Shown piece by piece: positions 1 to 11,822 of a DNA stretch of 11,822 nt (positions are counted from its first letter, which is position 1; each line of letters opens with the position of its first letter). The notes under the pieces are model-generated. The model saw only the letters and a program-made list of their open reading frames with translations, did not search any database and was not told the origin of the DNA. A program made the translations under genes and the position numbers. Origin of the DNA: an uncultured Shinella sp. (GTDB taxonomy: Bacteria; Pseudomonadota; Alphaproteobacteria; Rhizobiales; Rhizobiaceae); NCBI GenBank assembly GCA_946886325.1, contig CAMPIK010000024.1:1-11822 (forward strand), written 5' to 3'.

Positions 1-453
1 AACATGAAGTTCGCGCTGAACGGCGCGCTGACGATCGGCACGCTCGACGGCGCGAATGTCGAGATGCGCGACCATGTCGGGGCCGAGAACATCGTGATCT
101 TCGGCATGACCGCAGACGAGGTCGCCAAGGTGCGGGCCGACGGCCATGAGCCGCGCGCCATCATCGAGGCATCGCGCGAGCTGTCGCAGGCCCTGGCGGC
201 GATTTCGTCGGGCGTCTTCTCGCCTGATGATCGCAACCGGTTTGCCGGCCTTATCGACGGCATCTACAATCACGACTGGTTCATGGTCGCCGCCGACTTC
301 GACGCCTATGCCAAGGCGCAGCGCGAGGTCGACGCCATCTGGATCGACAAAACATCGTGGAATTCGAAGACCGTTCGGAACACCGCGCGCATGGGATGGT
401 TCTCCTCCGACCGGACCATCCGGCAATATGCGAAAGAAATCTGGAGAGTGTGA
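1..453 (+). CDS. glgP: glycogen phosphorylase, C-terminal part (gene starts before window)
   Basis: Only the last 150 residues are present; bacterial GlgP proteins are usually about 800 or more residues. The enzyme is PLP-dependent and releases glucose-1-phosphate from alpha-1,4 chain ends in the cytoplasm. The fragment opens in NMKFALNGALTIGTLDGAN, a family signature whose lysine (codon at 7-9) matches the residue that binds pyridoxal phosphate as a Schiff base (Lys680 in rabbit muscle phosphorylase). The tail ends with the typical MGWFSSDRTI and YAKEIW segment, so the C terminus looks intact. The reading frame runs in from position 1 without a start; the ATG at 4 is internal. The stop TGA shares its last base with the glgB ATG, which suggests coupled translation. 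Identity is secure. GlgP versus a maltodextrin phosphorylase is settled by the operon context. Confidence 0.96.
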   Translation, partial: NMKFALNGALTIGTLDGANVEMRDHVGAENIVIFGMTADEVAKVRADGHEPRAIIEASRELSQALAAISSGVFSPDDRNRFAGLIDGIYNHDWFMVAADFDAYAKAQREVDAIWIDKTSWNSKTVRNTARMGWFSSDRTIRQYAKEIWRV

Positions 454-2666
454 TGAAAGCCCCGCCAAAGAATACCCGGACGGACGATCCGTCAGAGGTT
501 CTGGCGAGAGCAGACATTGACGCAATCCTGGGGGGAAGCCATCACGACCCCTTCGCCGTGCTCGGCGTACACGCGGTCGGCGACACGTTCGTCGCCCGCT
601 GTTTCATTCCGTCGGCCGTATCGGTGACGGCTGAAACGCTGACCGGCAAGGAGATCGGCGAACTGACGCAGCTCGATCCGGCGGGCATCTTCGCCGGACC
701 GCTTTCCATCCGCAAGCAACAGCCGGTGCGCTACCGGGCGAAGAACGATGGCGGCGAATGGATCGTCGTCGATCCCTATTCCTTCGGTCCCGTGATGGGG
801 CCGATGGACGACTACTATATCCGCGAAGGCTCCCACCTCCGGCTCTTCGAGAAGATGGGCGCCCATCCCCATCAGCAGGATGGCATCGACGGGTTCCACT
901 TCGCCGTCTGGGCGCCGAACGCCCAGCGCGTCTCCATCGTCGGGAATTTCAACGCGTGGGACGGACGCCGCCACGTGATGCGGCTGCGGCGCGACACCGG
1001 CATCTGGGAAATCTTCCTGCCCGGCATCACGGAAGGCCATGCCTATAAATACGAAATCGTCGGCAAGGACGGTGAACTCCTGCCGCTGAAGGCCGACCCC
1101 TTCGCGCGACGCTCCGAACTGCGGCCGAACACGGCATCGATGACGACGGGCCAGATCGCCCAGATCTGGGACGACGAGGCGCACCGCGCCCATTGGGCGA
1201 GCATCGATGCGCGCCGTCAGCCGATCTCGATCTACGAGGTGCATGCCGCCTCCTGGCAGCGCCGCGACAATGGCGAGATGCTGACCTGGGACGAGATGGC
1301 CGACCGGCTCATCCCCTATTGCGTCGACATGGGCTTCACCCATATCGAGTTCCTGCCGATCACCGAATATCCCTTCGACCCCTCCTGGGGCTACCAGACG
1401 ACCGGCCTCTACGCCCCGACCGCCCGCTTCGGCGAGCCGGAAGGCTTCGCCCGTTTCGTCAACGGCTGTCACAAGGTCGGCATCGGCGTCATCCTCGACT
1501 GGGTGCCGGCGCATTTCCCGACCGACGAACATGGCCTGCGCTGGTTCGACGGCACGGCGCTCTACGAGCACGAGGACCCGCGCAAGGGCTTCCATCCCGA
1601 CTGGAACACGGCGATCTACAATTTCGGCCGGCTGGAAGTGCTCGCCTATCTCATCAACAATGCGCTCTACTGGGCCGAGAAATTCCATCTCGACGGGCTG
1701 CGCGTCGATGCGGTCGCCTCGATGCTCTATCTCGACTATTCACGCAAGCACGGCGAATGGATCCCCAACGAGTATGGCGGCAACGAAAACCTGGAGGCGG
1801 TGCGCTTTCTCCAGTCGATGAATACCCATGTCTATGGCAGCCATCCCGGCATCCTGACGATTGCCGAGGAATCCACGTCCTGGCCGAAAGTCTCCCACCC
1901 GGTTCACGAAGGCGGGCTCGGCTTCGGCTTCAAGTGGAACATGGGCTTCATGCACGACACGCTGCAATACCTGTCGCGCGAGCCCGTGCACCGCAAGCAC
2001 CACCACAACGACATGACCTTCGGCCTGCTCTACGCCTTCACCGAGAATTTCGTGCTGCCGCTGTCGCATGACGAGGTGGTGCACGGCAAAGGCTCGCTGA
2101 TCGCCAAGATGGCCGGCGACGACTGGCAGAAGTTCGCCAATCTGCGCGCCTATTACGGCTTCATGTGGGGCTATCCCGGCAAGAAGCTGCTCTTCATGGG
2201 CCAGGAATTCGCCCAGTGGCAGGAGTGGAGCGAGGAGAAGTCGCTCGACTGGAACCTCCTGGAATATCCGCTGCACGAAGGCATGCGCCGGCTGGTGCGC
2301 GACCTGAACGGCACCTATCGCCGCAAGCCGGCGCTGCATGCACGCGATTGCGAGGGCGAGGGCTTCGAGTGGCTGATCGCCGACGATAGCAACAATTCGG
2401 TCTTCGCCTGGCTGCGCAAGGCGCCCGGCGAGAAGATGATCGCCGTGATCACCAACTTCACCCCGGTCTACCGGGAGAACTACTCCATCCCCCTGCCGGT
2501 GGAGGGCAGGTGGAAGGAGATCCTCAACACCGATGCCGAAATCTACGGAGGAAGCGGCAAAGGCAATGGGGGCGCCGTTCAGGCTACGAAAGACAACAAG
2601 GGAACCGTTTCGGCTGCAATCACCCTGCCCCCGCTGGCGACGCTGATGCTGGAACAGGACATATAA
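453..2666 (+). CDS. glgB: 1,4-alpha-glucan branching enzyme
   Basis: A 737-residue GH13 branching enzyme that cuts an alpha-1,4 chain and rejoins it as an alpha-1,6 branch on growing glycogen. Layout: an N-terminal N1 module (about 1-120, including HHDPFAVLG), a CBM48 beta-sandwich (about 130-220, with [20 protein letters not shown]), the catalytic barrel, and a C-terminal beta domain. The catalytic residues are visible: nucleophile Asp419 in GLRVDAV, acid/base Glu472 in IAEEST, and His539-Asp540 in [10 protein letters not shown]. All sit a constant 14 residues from the E. coli positions (Asp405, Glu458, His525, Asp526), so the long form with both N-terminal modules is complete. The start at 453 is chosen over an in-frame ATG at 357, which lies inside glgP. 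It has GGAG at 443-446 with a 6-base spacer and overlaps the glgP stop by one base. Confidence 0.97.
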   Translation: MKAPPKNTRTDDPSEVLARADIDAILGGSHHDPFAVLGVHAVGDTFVARCFIPSAVSVTAETLTGKEIGELTQLDPAGIFAGPLSIRKQQPVRYRAKNDGGEWIVVDPYSFGPVMGPMDDYYIREGSHLRLFEKMGAHPHQQDGIDGFHFAVWAPNAQRVSIVGNFNAWDGRRHVMRLRRDTGIWEIFLPGITEGHAYKYEIVGKDGELLPLKADPFARRSELRPNTASMTTGQIAQIWDDEAHRAHWASIDARRQPISIYEVHAASWQRRDNGEMLTWDEMADRLIPYCVDMGFTHIEFLPITEYPFDPSWGYQTTGLYAPTARFGEPEGFARFVNGCHKVGIGVILDWVPAHFPTDEHGLRWFDGTALYEHEDPRKGFHPDWNTAIYNFGRLEVLAYLINNALYWAEKFHLDGLRVDAVASMLYLDYSRKHGEWIPNEYGGNENLEAVRFLQSMNTHVYGSHPGILTIAEESTSWPKVSHPVHEGGLGFGFKWNMGFMHDTLQYLSREPVHRKHHHNDMTFGLLYAFTENFVLPLSHDEVVHGKGSLIAKMAGDDWQKFANLRAYYGFMWGYPGKKLLFMGQEFAQWQEWSEEKSLDWNLLEYPLHEGMRRLVRDLNGTYRRKPALHARDCEGEGFEWLIADDSNNSVFAWLRKAPGEKMIAVITNFTPVYRENYSIPLPVEGRWKEILNTDAEIYGGSGKGNGGAVQATKDNKGTVSAAITLPPLATLMLEQDI

Positions 2667-2674
2667 CGACTGTC

Positions 2675-2688
2675 GGGAGGACATGATG
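2675..2688 (+). promoter_or_regulatory. glgC ribosome binding site and tandem ATG
   Basis: GGGAGG at 2675-2680 is followed by two consecutive in-frame ATG codons at 2683 and 2686. The first leaves only 2 bases of spacing and the second leaves 5, so the second is the more likely start. It also gives a 420-residue protein, the length I recall for Agrobacterium GlgC. This is a judgement about spacing, not proof. Confidence 0.7.
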
Positions 2689-3948
2689 GAGCAGAAGCGG
2701 ATACAACCCCTTGCGCGTGATGCGATGGCTTATGTGCTCGCCGGCGGTCGCGGCAGCCGCCTCAAGGAACTGACGGATCGCCGGGCAAAACCGGCCGTCT
2801 ATTTCGGCGGCAAGGCCCGCATCATCGATTTTGCGCTCTCCAACGCGCTGAATTCCGGCATCCGGCGCATCGGCGTTGCGACGCAATACAAGGCCCATTC
2901 GCTGATCCGCCATCTGCAGCGCGGCTGGAACTTCTTCCGCCCGGAACGAAACGAGAGCTTCGACATCCTTCCGGCCAGCCAGCGCGTCTCCGAGACGCAG
3001 TGGTACGAGGGCACCGCCGACGCCGTCTACCAGAACATCGACATCATCGAGGATTACGGCGTCGAATACATGGTCATCCTCGCCGGCGACCATATCTACA
3101 AGATGGACTACGAACTGATGCTCCAGCAGCACGTCGATTCCGGCGCGCAGGTGACGATCGGCTGCCTGGAAGTCCCGCGCATGGAAGCGACCGGCTTCGG
3201 CGTCATGCATGTCAACGAGAAGGACGAGATCATCGCCTTCGTCGAAAAGCCCGCCGATCCGCCGGCCATCCCCGGCAATCCCGACATGGCGCTCGCCTCC
3301 ATGGGCATCTATGTCTTCCACACGAAGTTCCTGATGGACCTGCTGCGCCGCGATGCGGCCGATCCGAATTCGAGCCGCGACTTCGGCAAGGACATCATTC
3401 CCTATATCGTCGAGCACGGCAAAGCCGTCGCGCATCGCTTCACCGCCTCCTGCGTGCGCTCGGATTTCGAGCGCGAGGCCTACTGGCGCGACGTCGGAAC
3501 GGTCGATGCCTATTGGCAGGCGAATATCGACCTCACCGACGTGACGCCCGAACTCGACATCTACGACAGCACCTGGCCGATCTGGACCTTCGCCGAGATC
3601 AAGCCGCCGGCGAAATTCGTGCATGACGACGAAAACCGCCGCGGCTCGGCAATCTCCTCGCTGGTTTCGGGCGACTGCATCATCTCGGGGTCGTCGCTGC
3701 AGAAGAGCCTGCTCTTTACCGGCGTGCGCGCCAATTCCTATTCGCGCCTCGAAGGGGCCGTGGTCCTGCCGGACGTGCGGGTCGGGCGCCGCGCGCAGTT
3801 GCGCAACGTCGTGATCGACCGCGGCGTTGTCATCCCCGAGGGGCTGATCGTCGGCGAGGACCCCGAACTTGACGCCAAGCGCTTCCGCCTGTCGAGCGGA
3901 GGCATTTGCCTGATCACCCAGGCCATGATCGACAAACTGGATCTCTAG
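2686..3948 (+). CDS. glgC: glucose-1-phosphate adenylyltransferase (ADP-glucose pyrophosphorylase)
   Basis: 420 residues (421 if the ATG at 2683 is used). It makes ADP-glucose and pyrophosphate from ATP and glucose-1-P, the committed and allosterically controlled step of bacterial glycogen synthesis. The N-terminal Rossmann-like nucleotidyltransferase domain (about 1-290) shows the glycine-rich ATP loop VLAGGRGSR (about 17-25), [18 protein letters not shown], catalytic Asp135 in [11 protein letters not shown] (E. coli Asp142) and the glucose-1-P lysine Lys188 in FVEKP (E. coli Lys195). The C-terminal part (about 300-400), with SCxx-like [11 protein letters not shown] and [12 protein letters not shown] repeats, is the left-handed beta-helix. 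The sequence is very like A. tumefaciens GlgC, which is activated by fructose-6-P and pyruvate; similar control is an inference. It lies 19 bases after glgB and 12 bases before glgA. Confidence 0.97.
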   Translation: MEQKRIQPLARDAMAYVLAGGRGSRLKELTDRRAKPAVYFGGKARIIDFALSNALNSGIRRIGVATQYKAHSLIRHLQRGWNFFRPERNESFDILPASQRVSETQWYEGTADAVYQNIDIIEDYGVEYMVILAGDHIYKMDYELMLQQHVDSGAQVTIGCLEVPRMEATGFGVMHVNEKDEIIAFVEKPADPPAIPGNPDMALASMGIYVFHTKFLMDLLRRDAADPNSSRDFGKDIIPYIVEHGKAVAHRFTASCVRSDFEREAYWRDVGTVDAYWQANIDLTDVTPELDIYDSTWPIWTFAEIKPPAKFVHDDENRRGSAISSLVSGDCIISGSSLQKSLLFTGVRANSYSRLEGAVVLPDVRVGRRAQLRNVVIDRGVVIPEGLIVGEDPELDAKRFRLSSGGICLITQAMIDKLDL

Positions 3949-3960
3949 GACCCGGCAGCA

Positions 3961-9018
<5,058 letters not shown>

Positions 9019-9025
9019 AATTCTG

Positions 9026-9053
9026 TTGCGAAGGCCCGCCACCGCGCTATGAA
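9026..9053 (+). promoter_or_regulatory. weak candidate promoter before the MaoC/NodN-like gene
   Basis: In the 74-base gap after glgX, TTGCGA (9026-9031) and TATGAA (9048-9053) lie 16 bases apart, each matching four of six positions of the housekeeping consensus. The gap is by far the largest since the window start, so a new transcription start is reasonable. The match is weak and read-through from glgX is an equal possibility. Confidence 0.25.
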
Positions 9054-9092
9054 CGCTGGTGGAGGACGTTTCGCGTATGACAGGAAGGTTCC

Positions 9093-9581
9093 ATGCCGCC
9101 CCGTATCCACCTGAGTGACGTCAAGGACCTGATCGGCAAGGAGATCGGGATATCGAAATGGATCACCGTCGACCAGACGATGATCGACCGCTTCGCGGAA
9201 GCAACCGACGACCACCAGTTCATCCACACCGACCCGGCCCGCGCCGCTGCGGAAACACCCTTCGGCGGCACCATCGCGCATGGCTTCCTGTCGCTGTCGC
9301 TGCTGTCAGCGATGAACTTCGACTGCCTGCCGCGCGTCATCGAGCAGACGATGGGCATCAACTACGGTTTCGACAAGGTGCGCTTCATGACGCCGGTGAA
9401 GAGCGGCGCCAAGGTGCGCGGCCGTTTCACCATGGCCGAGGCCCGCTTTCGCGGCGCCGGCATGCTGATGGTGACCTACGACGTGACCGTCGATATCGAG
9501 GGCGAGCGCAAACCGGCGCTCACCGCCAACTGGATCACCATCATCCAGTTCGACCCGAAGGACCGGCCGGCTGACGTCTGA
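9093..9581 (+). CDS. MaoC/NodN-like hot-dog fold dehydratase
   Basis: 162 residues, a single hot-dog domain of the MaoC dehydratase family, close in pattern to NodN and to mycobacterial enoyl-CoA hydratases such as Rv0130. Family members hydrate trans-2-enoyl-CoA to (R)-3-hydroxyacyl-CoA. The catalytic Asp-x4-His pair is present as Asp40 and His45 in ATDDHQFIHTD, followed by FGGTIAHGFLSLSLL and the substrate-tunnel segment NYGFDKVRFMTPVKSG. The glycine that usually precedes the catalytic Asp is Asp39 here. The start is well supported: AGGAAGG at 9082-9088 sits 4 bases before the ATG. It lies 74 bases after glgX and has no evident link to glycogen. The true acyl substrate is unknown, and calling it NodN would overstate the case without nodulation genes nearby. 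No signal peptide or membrane segment is visible. Confidence 0.9.
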   Translation: MPPRIHLSDVKDLIGKEIGISKWITVDQTMIDRFAEATDDHQFIHTDPARAAAETPFGGTIAHGFLSLSLLSAMNFDCLPRVIEQTMGINYGFDKVRFMTPVKSGAKVRGRFTMAEARFRGAGMLMVTYDVTVDIEGERKPALTANWITIIQFDPKDRPADV

Positions 9582-9585
9582 TACG

Positions 9586-9634
9586 AATCATCCTTGCAAA
9601 ACTGGAATCAAACTCCATAATTGCAAGGATGATT
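9586..9634. repeat. perfect 14-base inverted repeat over the ATPase gene start
   Basis: Left arm AATCATCCTTGCAA (9586-9599) and right arm TTGCAAGGATGATT (9621-9634) are exact reverse complements separated by 21 bases. Inside the loop TGGA (9603-9606) can pair with TCCA (9614-9617). The right arm contains the ATG (9629-9631) of the ATPase gene. There is no T-run after it, so it is not a classical terminator. It could be a two-half-site operator, or in a read-through RNA a hairpin that hides the start codon. Confidence 0.9.
9594..9621 (+). promoter_or_regulatory. candidate housekeeping promoter for the ATPase gene
   Basis: TTGCAA (9594-9599, four of six to TTGACA) and CATAAT (9616-9621, five of six to TATAAT) are separated by 16 bases. 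Transcription would be expected 6-8 bases beyond the -10 box, at 9627-9629, so at or within about two bases of the ATG. The gene lacks a correctly spaced ribosome binding site (AAGGA at 9625-9629 runs into the ATG itself), which fits a leaderless message. The -35 hexamer is the inner end of the left inverted-repeat arm. Confidence 0.5.
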
Positions 9635-10795
9635 AAGCGTCGCATCGCAAGCCAACTTGCAACTTTGCTGGATGAAAGCCCGGCGATAGCGCTGCTCGGC
9701 CCTCGGCAGGTCGGCAAGACGACGCTTGCGCTGGAGATCGGGCAAGCTCGAGCCTCGCTCTATCTCGATCTCGAATCTGATGCAGACCGCACAAAGCTCG
9801 CGGAGCCGGAACTCTACCTCGCCCGGCATCAGGACAAATTGGTCATTCTCGATGAAGTGCACCGGCTTCCGGACTTATTCAGAAACCTCCGGGGACTGAT
9901 CGACAGGACGCGGCGGGCGGGTCGGCGAAGCGGGCACTTTCTTCTGTTGGGTTCAGCATCCATCGATCTGCTGCGTCAAACGGGAGAAACCCTGGCCGGC
10001 CGCATTTCCTATCTTGAAATGTCCCCGATCGATGGCATGGAAGTCGACAGCGCAAGCCTCGATAGGCTCTGGCTGCGAGGAGGGTTTCCGGAGAGTTTAT
10101 TGTCATCGAATGATCGGGCAAGCCTGCGCTGGCGACAGGACTTTGTCCGAACCTATCTTGAACGCGACATCCCTCAATTTGGCCCCCGAATACCGGCGGA
10201 AACCCTGAGACGCTTCTGGACGATGCTGGCTCACCGCCAGTCCGCACTGCTGAATGCCGCGGACCTTGCCCGTTCGCTTGGCGTCGATGGCAAAACGGTC
10301 GCCTCCTACCTCGATCTTCTGGTCGATCTTCTTCTCGTCAGGCGGCTGAAGCCATGGCATGCCAACACAGGAAAACGCCTCGTCAAATCGCCGCGGACCT
10401 ACGTCCGCGACAGTGGCATCGTACATGCGCTTCTCGGCGTAGCGACCTTTGAGGATCTGCTCGCGAACCCCATTGCAGGCGCCACCTGGGAGGGCTTCGT
10501 GATCGAGACCCTGATCGCTGCTTCTCCAACCGGAACGGAGGCAAATTTCTACCGGACGGCCGCCGGAGCGGAGATAGACCTGCTTCTGACACTTCCCGGC
10601 AGGAAGCCATGGGCAATAGAGATCAAGCGAAGCCTTTCACCCAGCGTGGAAAAAGGCTTTCACATCGCCTGCGAGGACCTGAAGCCAGAACGACGCATCG
10701 TCGTCTACCCTGGCACCGAATTGTTCCCCGCACCTCACGACGTCGAAGTCATGCCGCTCCAAAACCTCGGTAGCGATCTGTTGCATCTGGGCTGA
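9629..10795 (+). CDS. AAA+ ATPase of the AAA_14/DUF4143 family, function unknown
   Basis: 388 residues. An N-terminal P-loop ATPase domain has Walker A GPRQVGKT (24-31), Walker B LVILDE (71-76) and a sensor-like FLLLGSAS (104-111). RLWLRGGFPESL and RTYLERDIPQFG are typical of this family. Residues about 195-245 (NAADLARSLGVDGKTVASYLDLL) read as a winged-helix segment. The C-terminal DUF4143 domain shows Asp317 in EIDLLL and Glu331-x-Lys333 in AIEIK, the PD-(D/E)xK nuclease-like pattern. No signal peptide or membrane segment is seen. The family is widespread and often scattered in genomes, but has no settled role; I do not assign one. Codon use differs from the neighbours: TTA twice (9875, 10097) and ATA four times (including codons for residues 20, 316 and 330), suggesting later acquisition. 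The start at MIKR agrees with the family. Confidence 0.92.
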   Translation: MIKRRIASQLATLLDESPAIALLGPRQVGKTTLALEIGQARASLYLDLESDADRTKLAEPELYLARHQDKLVILDEVHRLPDLFRNLRGLIDRTRRAGRRSGHFLLLGSASIDLLRQTGETLAGRISYLEMSPIDGMEVDSASLDRLWLRGGFPESLLSSNDRASLRWRQDFVRTYLERDIPQFGPRIPAETLRRFWTMLAHRQSALLNAADLARSLGVDGKTVASYLDLLVDLLLVRRLKPWHANTGKRLVKSPRTYVRDSGIVHALLGVATFEDLLANPIAGATWEGFVIETLIAASPTGTEANFYRTAAGAEIDLLLTLPGRKPWAIEIKRSLSPSVEKGFHIACEDLKPERRIVVYPGTELFPAPHDVEVMPLQNLGSDLLHLG

Positions 10796-10801
10796 TGCCG
10801 T

Positions 10802-11353
10802 TCACTGGTGACCTGCGTCCTCGGCGCCTTCCTCCAGAATGCCGAAGGCATAGGTCGAGAATGAGCGCCAGCATTCGACGCGATAGGCCTGTTCGCCGGT
10901 CCGGTAGACGATGACCTCGATCTTGCCGAGTACCGTGCGCGCGCAGGCCCCGACCGGGAAGGATGCCGGCGACAGGTCGTGCGGGCAGGCGCTGGCGACC
11001 GCTTCTGCCGCCTTCGGCCCCGAGACGAGGATGGCGGTGTTGCGGTGGGAGACGTCGGTTGCCGAGTGCAGCACGCCGGACGATGCGGCAAGCGCCATCA
11101 TGTCCGCCTCGTTCTCGTCGATCAGCAGCCACTCGTCCGGCCCGAGCCAGAGCGCGTGACGGCCGTTCGACGAGGCCGAGGTCTTCGGCCGTGTCGGCAA
11201 TGGCAGGCCGAGCGCTGAAGACAGCGCGCCGACATCCTCTGCCCGTGCCCTGAGCGAAAGCCGGGTCGCCGGCATTTCCGGCGTGACGCGGGCGGCGGCC
11301 GAGCCGCCGTCAAAGCCGGCGAGCGGCGCCTTGCGAAGTGCCTGGTTAGCCAT
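10802..11353 (-). CDS. soxG: sarcosine oxidase gamma subunit
   Basis: 183 residues, the small gamma subunit of heterotetrameric (alpha-beta-gamma-delta) sarcosine oxidase. The cytoplasmic complex oxidises sarcosine to glycine and hydrogen peroxide and passes the methyl group to tetrahydrofolate. Gamma has a GcvT/YgfZ-like fold and contacts alpha; no catalytic role is established. Family segments visible are ALWLGPDEWLL (67-77), DVSHRNTAI (100-108), CPHDLSP (123-129) and the C-terminal YRVECWRSFSTYAFGIL. The ATG at 11353 overlaps the end of soxA by 8 bases and has AAGGGAG eight bases upstream, inside soxA. The gene therefore belongs to the same leftward operon, in the usual soxBDAG order with soxG last. 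It ends 6 bases from the convergent ATPase stop codon, and I see no terminator in that gap. Confidence 0.93.
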   Translation of the reverse strand: MANQALRKAPLAGFDGGSAAARVTPEMPATRLSLRARAEDVGALSSALGLPLPTRPKTSASSNGRHALWLGPDEWLLIDENEADMMALAASSGVLHSATDVSHRNTAILVSGPKAAEAVASACPHDLSPASFPVGACARTVLGKIEVIVYRTGEQAYRVECWRSFSTYAFGILEEGAEDAGHQ

Positions 11354-11822
11354 TGAGGCGGCTCCCTTCCTTGTCGATGAAGATCATGTCGGTCACCTCG
11401 ACCGCAATCGTGCGGTCCGGCATCGGCACATAGAGCGTCTGGCCCATTTTCGCCTGCCCGCCGGCGACCAGCGCCAGCGCGATCGAGCGCCCGCAGTTCT
11501 CCGACCAGTAGGACGAGGTCACGTGGCCGAGCATGGTCATCGGCTTCGGCTCGTTCGGATCGGCGACGATCTGCGCGCCTTCCTCGAGCACGACCTTCGG
11601 GTCCTTGGTCATGAGGCCGACAAGCTGCTTGCGGCCTTCCTTGACGAGATCGGGCCGCTTGAGACCGCGGACGCCGACGAAATCAGTCTTCTTCTTCGAG
11701 ACCGCCCAGCCGACGCCGGCGTCGAAGGGCGTCACCGTGCCGTCGGTGTCCTGCCCGACGATGATGTAGCCCTTCTCGGCGCGCAGCACGTGCATGGTCT
11801 CGGTGCCGTAGGCGCAGGCGCC
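11346..11822 (-). CDS. soxA: sarcosine oxidase alpha subunit, C-terminal part (gene starts beyond window)
   Basis: The last 158 residues of SoxA, which is normally near 1000 residues; the frame is open to the right edge and the ATG at 11795 is internal. The visible part is the C-terminal half of the GcvT-like aminomethyltransferase module, which receives the methylene group onto tetrahydrofolate. Typical segments are AYGTETMHVLRAEKGYIIVG, DAGVGWAVSKKKTDFVG, LGHVTSSYWSENCGRSIALAL and GQTLYVPMPDRTI. The upstream parts of the protein, which in the family include the NAD-binding and remaining folate-binding regions, lie outside the window. The TAA stop at 11348-11346 lies within soxG, so translation of the two is probably coupled. 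A dimethylglycine or related dehydrogenase is possible for this module alone, but the adjoining soxG makes sarcosine oxidase the best call. Confidence 0.93.
   Translation of the reverse strand, partial: GACAYGTETMHVLRAEKGYIIVGQDTDGTVTPFDAGVGWAVSKKKTDFVGVRGLKRPDLVKEGRKQLVGLMTKDPKVVLEEGAQIVADPNEPKPMTMLGHVTSSYWSENCGRSIALALVAGGQAKMGQTLYVPMPDRTIAVEVTDMIFIDKEGSRLNG

Noticed and set aside
357..452. Extended glgB start at ATG 357
   Set aside because: It would overlap the conserved end of glgP by about 97 bases and add 32 residues that do not belong to the family. ATG 453 has a good ribosome binding site.
492..2684. Minus-strand frames of 398 and 314 codons opposite glgB
   Set aside because: They mirror the glgB reading frame and show no motif of their own. 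glgB has all catalytic residues in order.
9039..9062. Imperfect hairpin CCACC-GCG / CGC-T-GGTGG after glgX as a terminator
   Set aside because: The stem is bulged and short, and no T-run follows. It also overlaps the weak promoter candidate, so it is not convincing as either.
9582..10801. ATPase gene as an insertion sequence or integrated cassette
   Set aside because: The inverted repeat at 9586-9634 is a hairpin-type repeat at one end only. No matching copy or target-site duplication is visible at the right end, and no transposase or integrase is present.
10780..10825. Shared bidirectional terminator between the converging ATPase and soxG genes
   Set aside because: Only 6 bases separate the stops. 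I found just a 4-base stem (TCAC/GTGA) near 10802-10811, with no T-run on either strand.

Overview
The window is GC-rich and tightly packed. It looks like chromosomal DNA from an alphaproteobacterium of the Rhizobiaceae (Rhizobium, Agrobacterium, Sinorhizobium or Shinella type). This rests on three points: the gene order glgP-glgB-glgC-glgA-pgm-glgX, the close match of GlgC, GlgA and Pgm in length and active-site numbering to the Agrobacterium tumefaciens proteins as I remember them, and a neighbouring heterotetrameric sarcosine oxidase locus. I cannot fix the genus from this sequence.

Layout. Positions 1-9018, + strand: a complete glycogen cycle operon. It holds the 3' end of glgP (phosphorylase), then glgB (branching enzyme), glgC (ADP-glucose pyrophosphorylase), glgA (glycogen synthase), pgm (phosphoglucomutase) and glgX (debranching enzyme). 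Gaps are at most about 19 bases, and two junctions overlap (TGATG and GTGA), so the genes are very probably co-transcribed and partly translationally coupled. Positions 9093-9581, +: a MaoC/NodN-like hot-dog hydratase. Positions 9582-9628: a short AT-richer spacer carrying a perfect 14-base inverted repeat and a promoter-like sequence. Positions 9629-10795, +: an AAA+ ATPase of the AAA_14/DUF4143 kind, with codon use unlike its neighbours. Positions 10802-11822, - strand: soxG and the 3' end of soxA, subunits gamma and alpha of sarcosine oxidase, converging on the ATPase gene with only 6 bases between stop codons.

How the genes work together. Pgm interconverts glucose-6-P and glucose-1-P. GlgC makes ADP-glucose, GlgA extends alpha-1,4 chains and GlgB adds alpha-1,6 branches. 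GlgP releases glucose-1-P from chain ends and GlgX removes the limit branches. Synthesis and breakdown therefore sit in one transcription unit, with Pgm as the link to central and surface-polysaccharide metabolism. The sox genes belong to sarcosine (one-carbon) catabolism and are functionally separate.

Most of the window is ordinary, well-understood metabolism. The part worth a second look is the ATPase gene start. A 14-base perfect inverted repeat has one arm over a candidate -35 box and the other over the start codon. The candidate promoter would start transcription at or within about 2 bases of the ATG, which predicts a leaderless and possibly self-controlled mRNA. I saw no RNA genes, CRISPR arrays, insertion sequences or convincing terminators.
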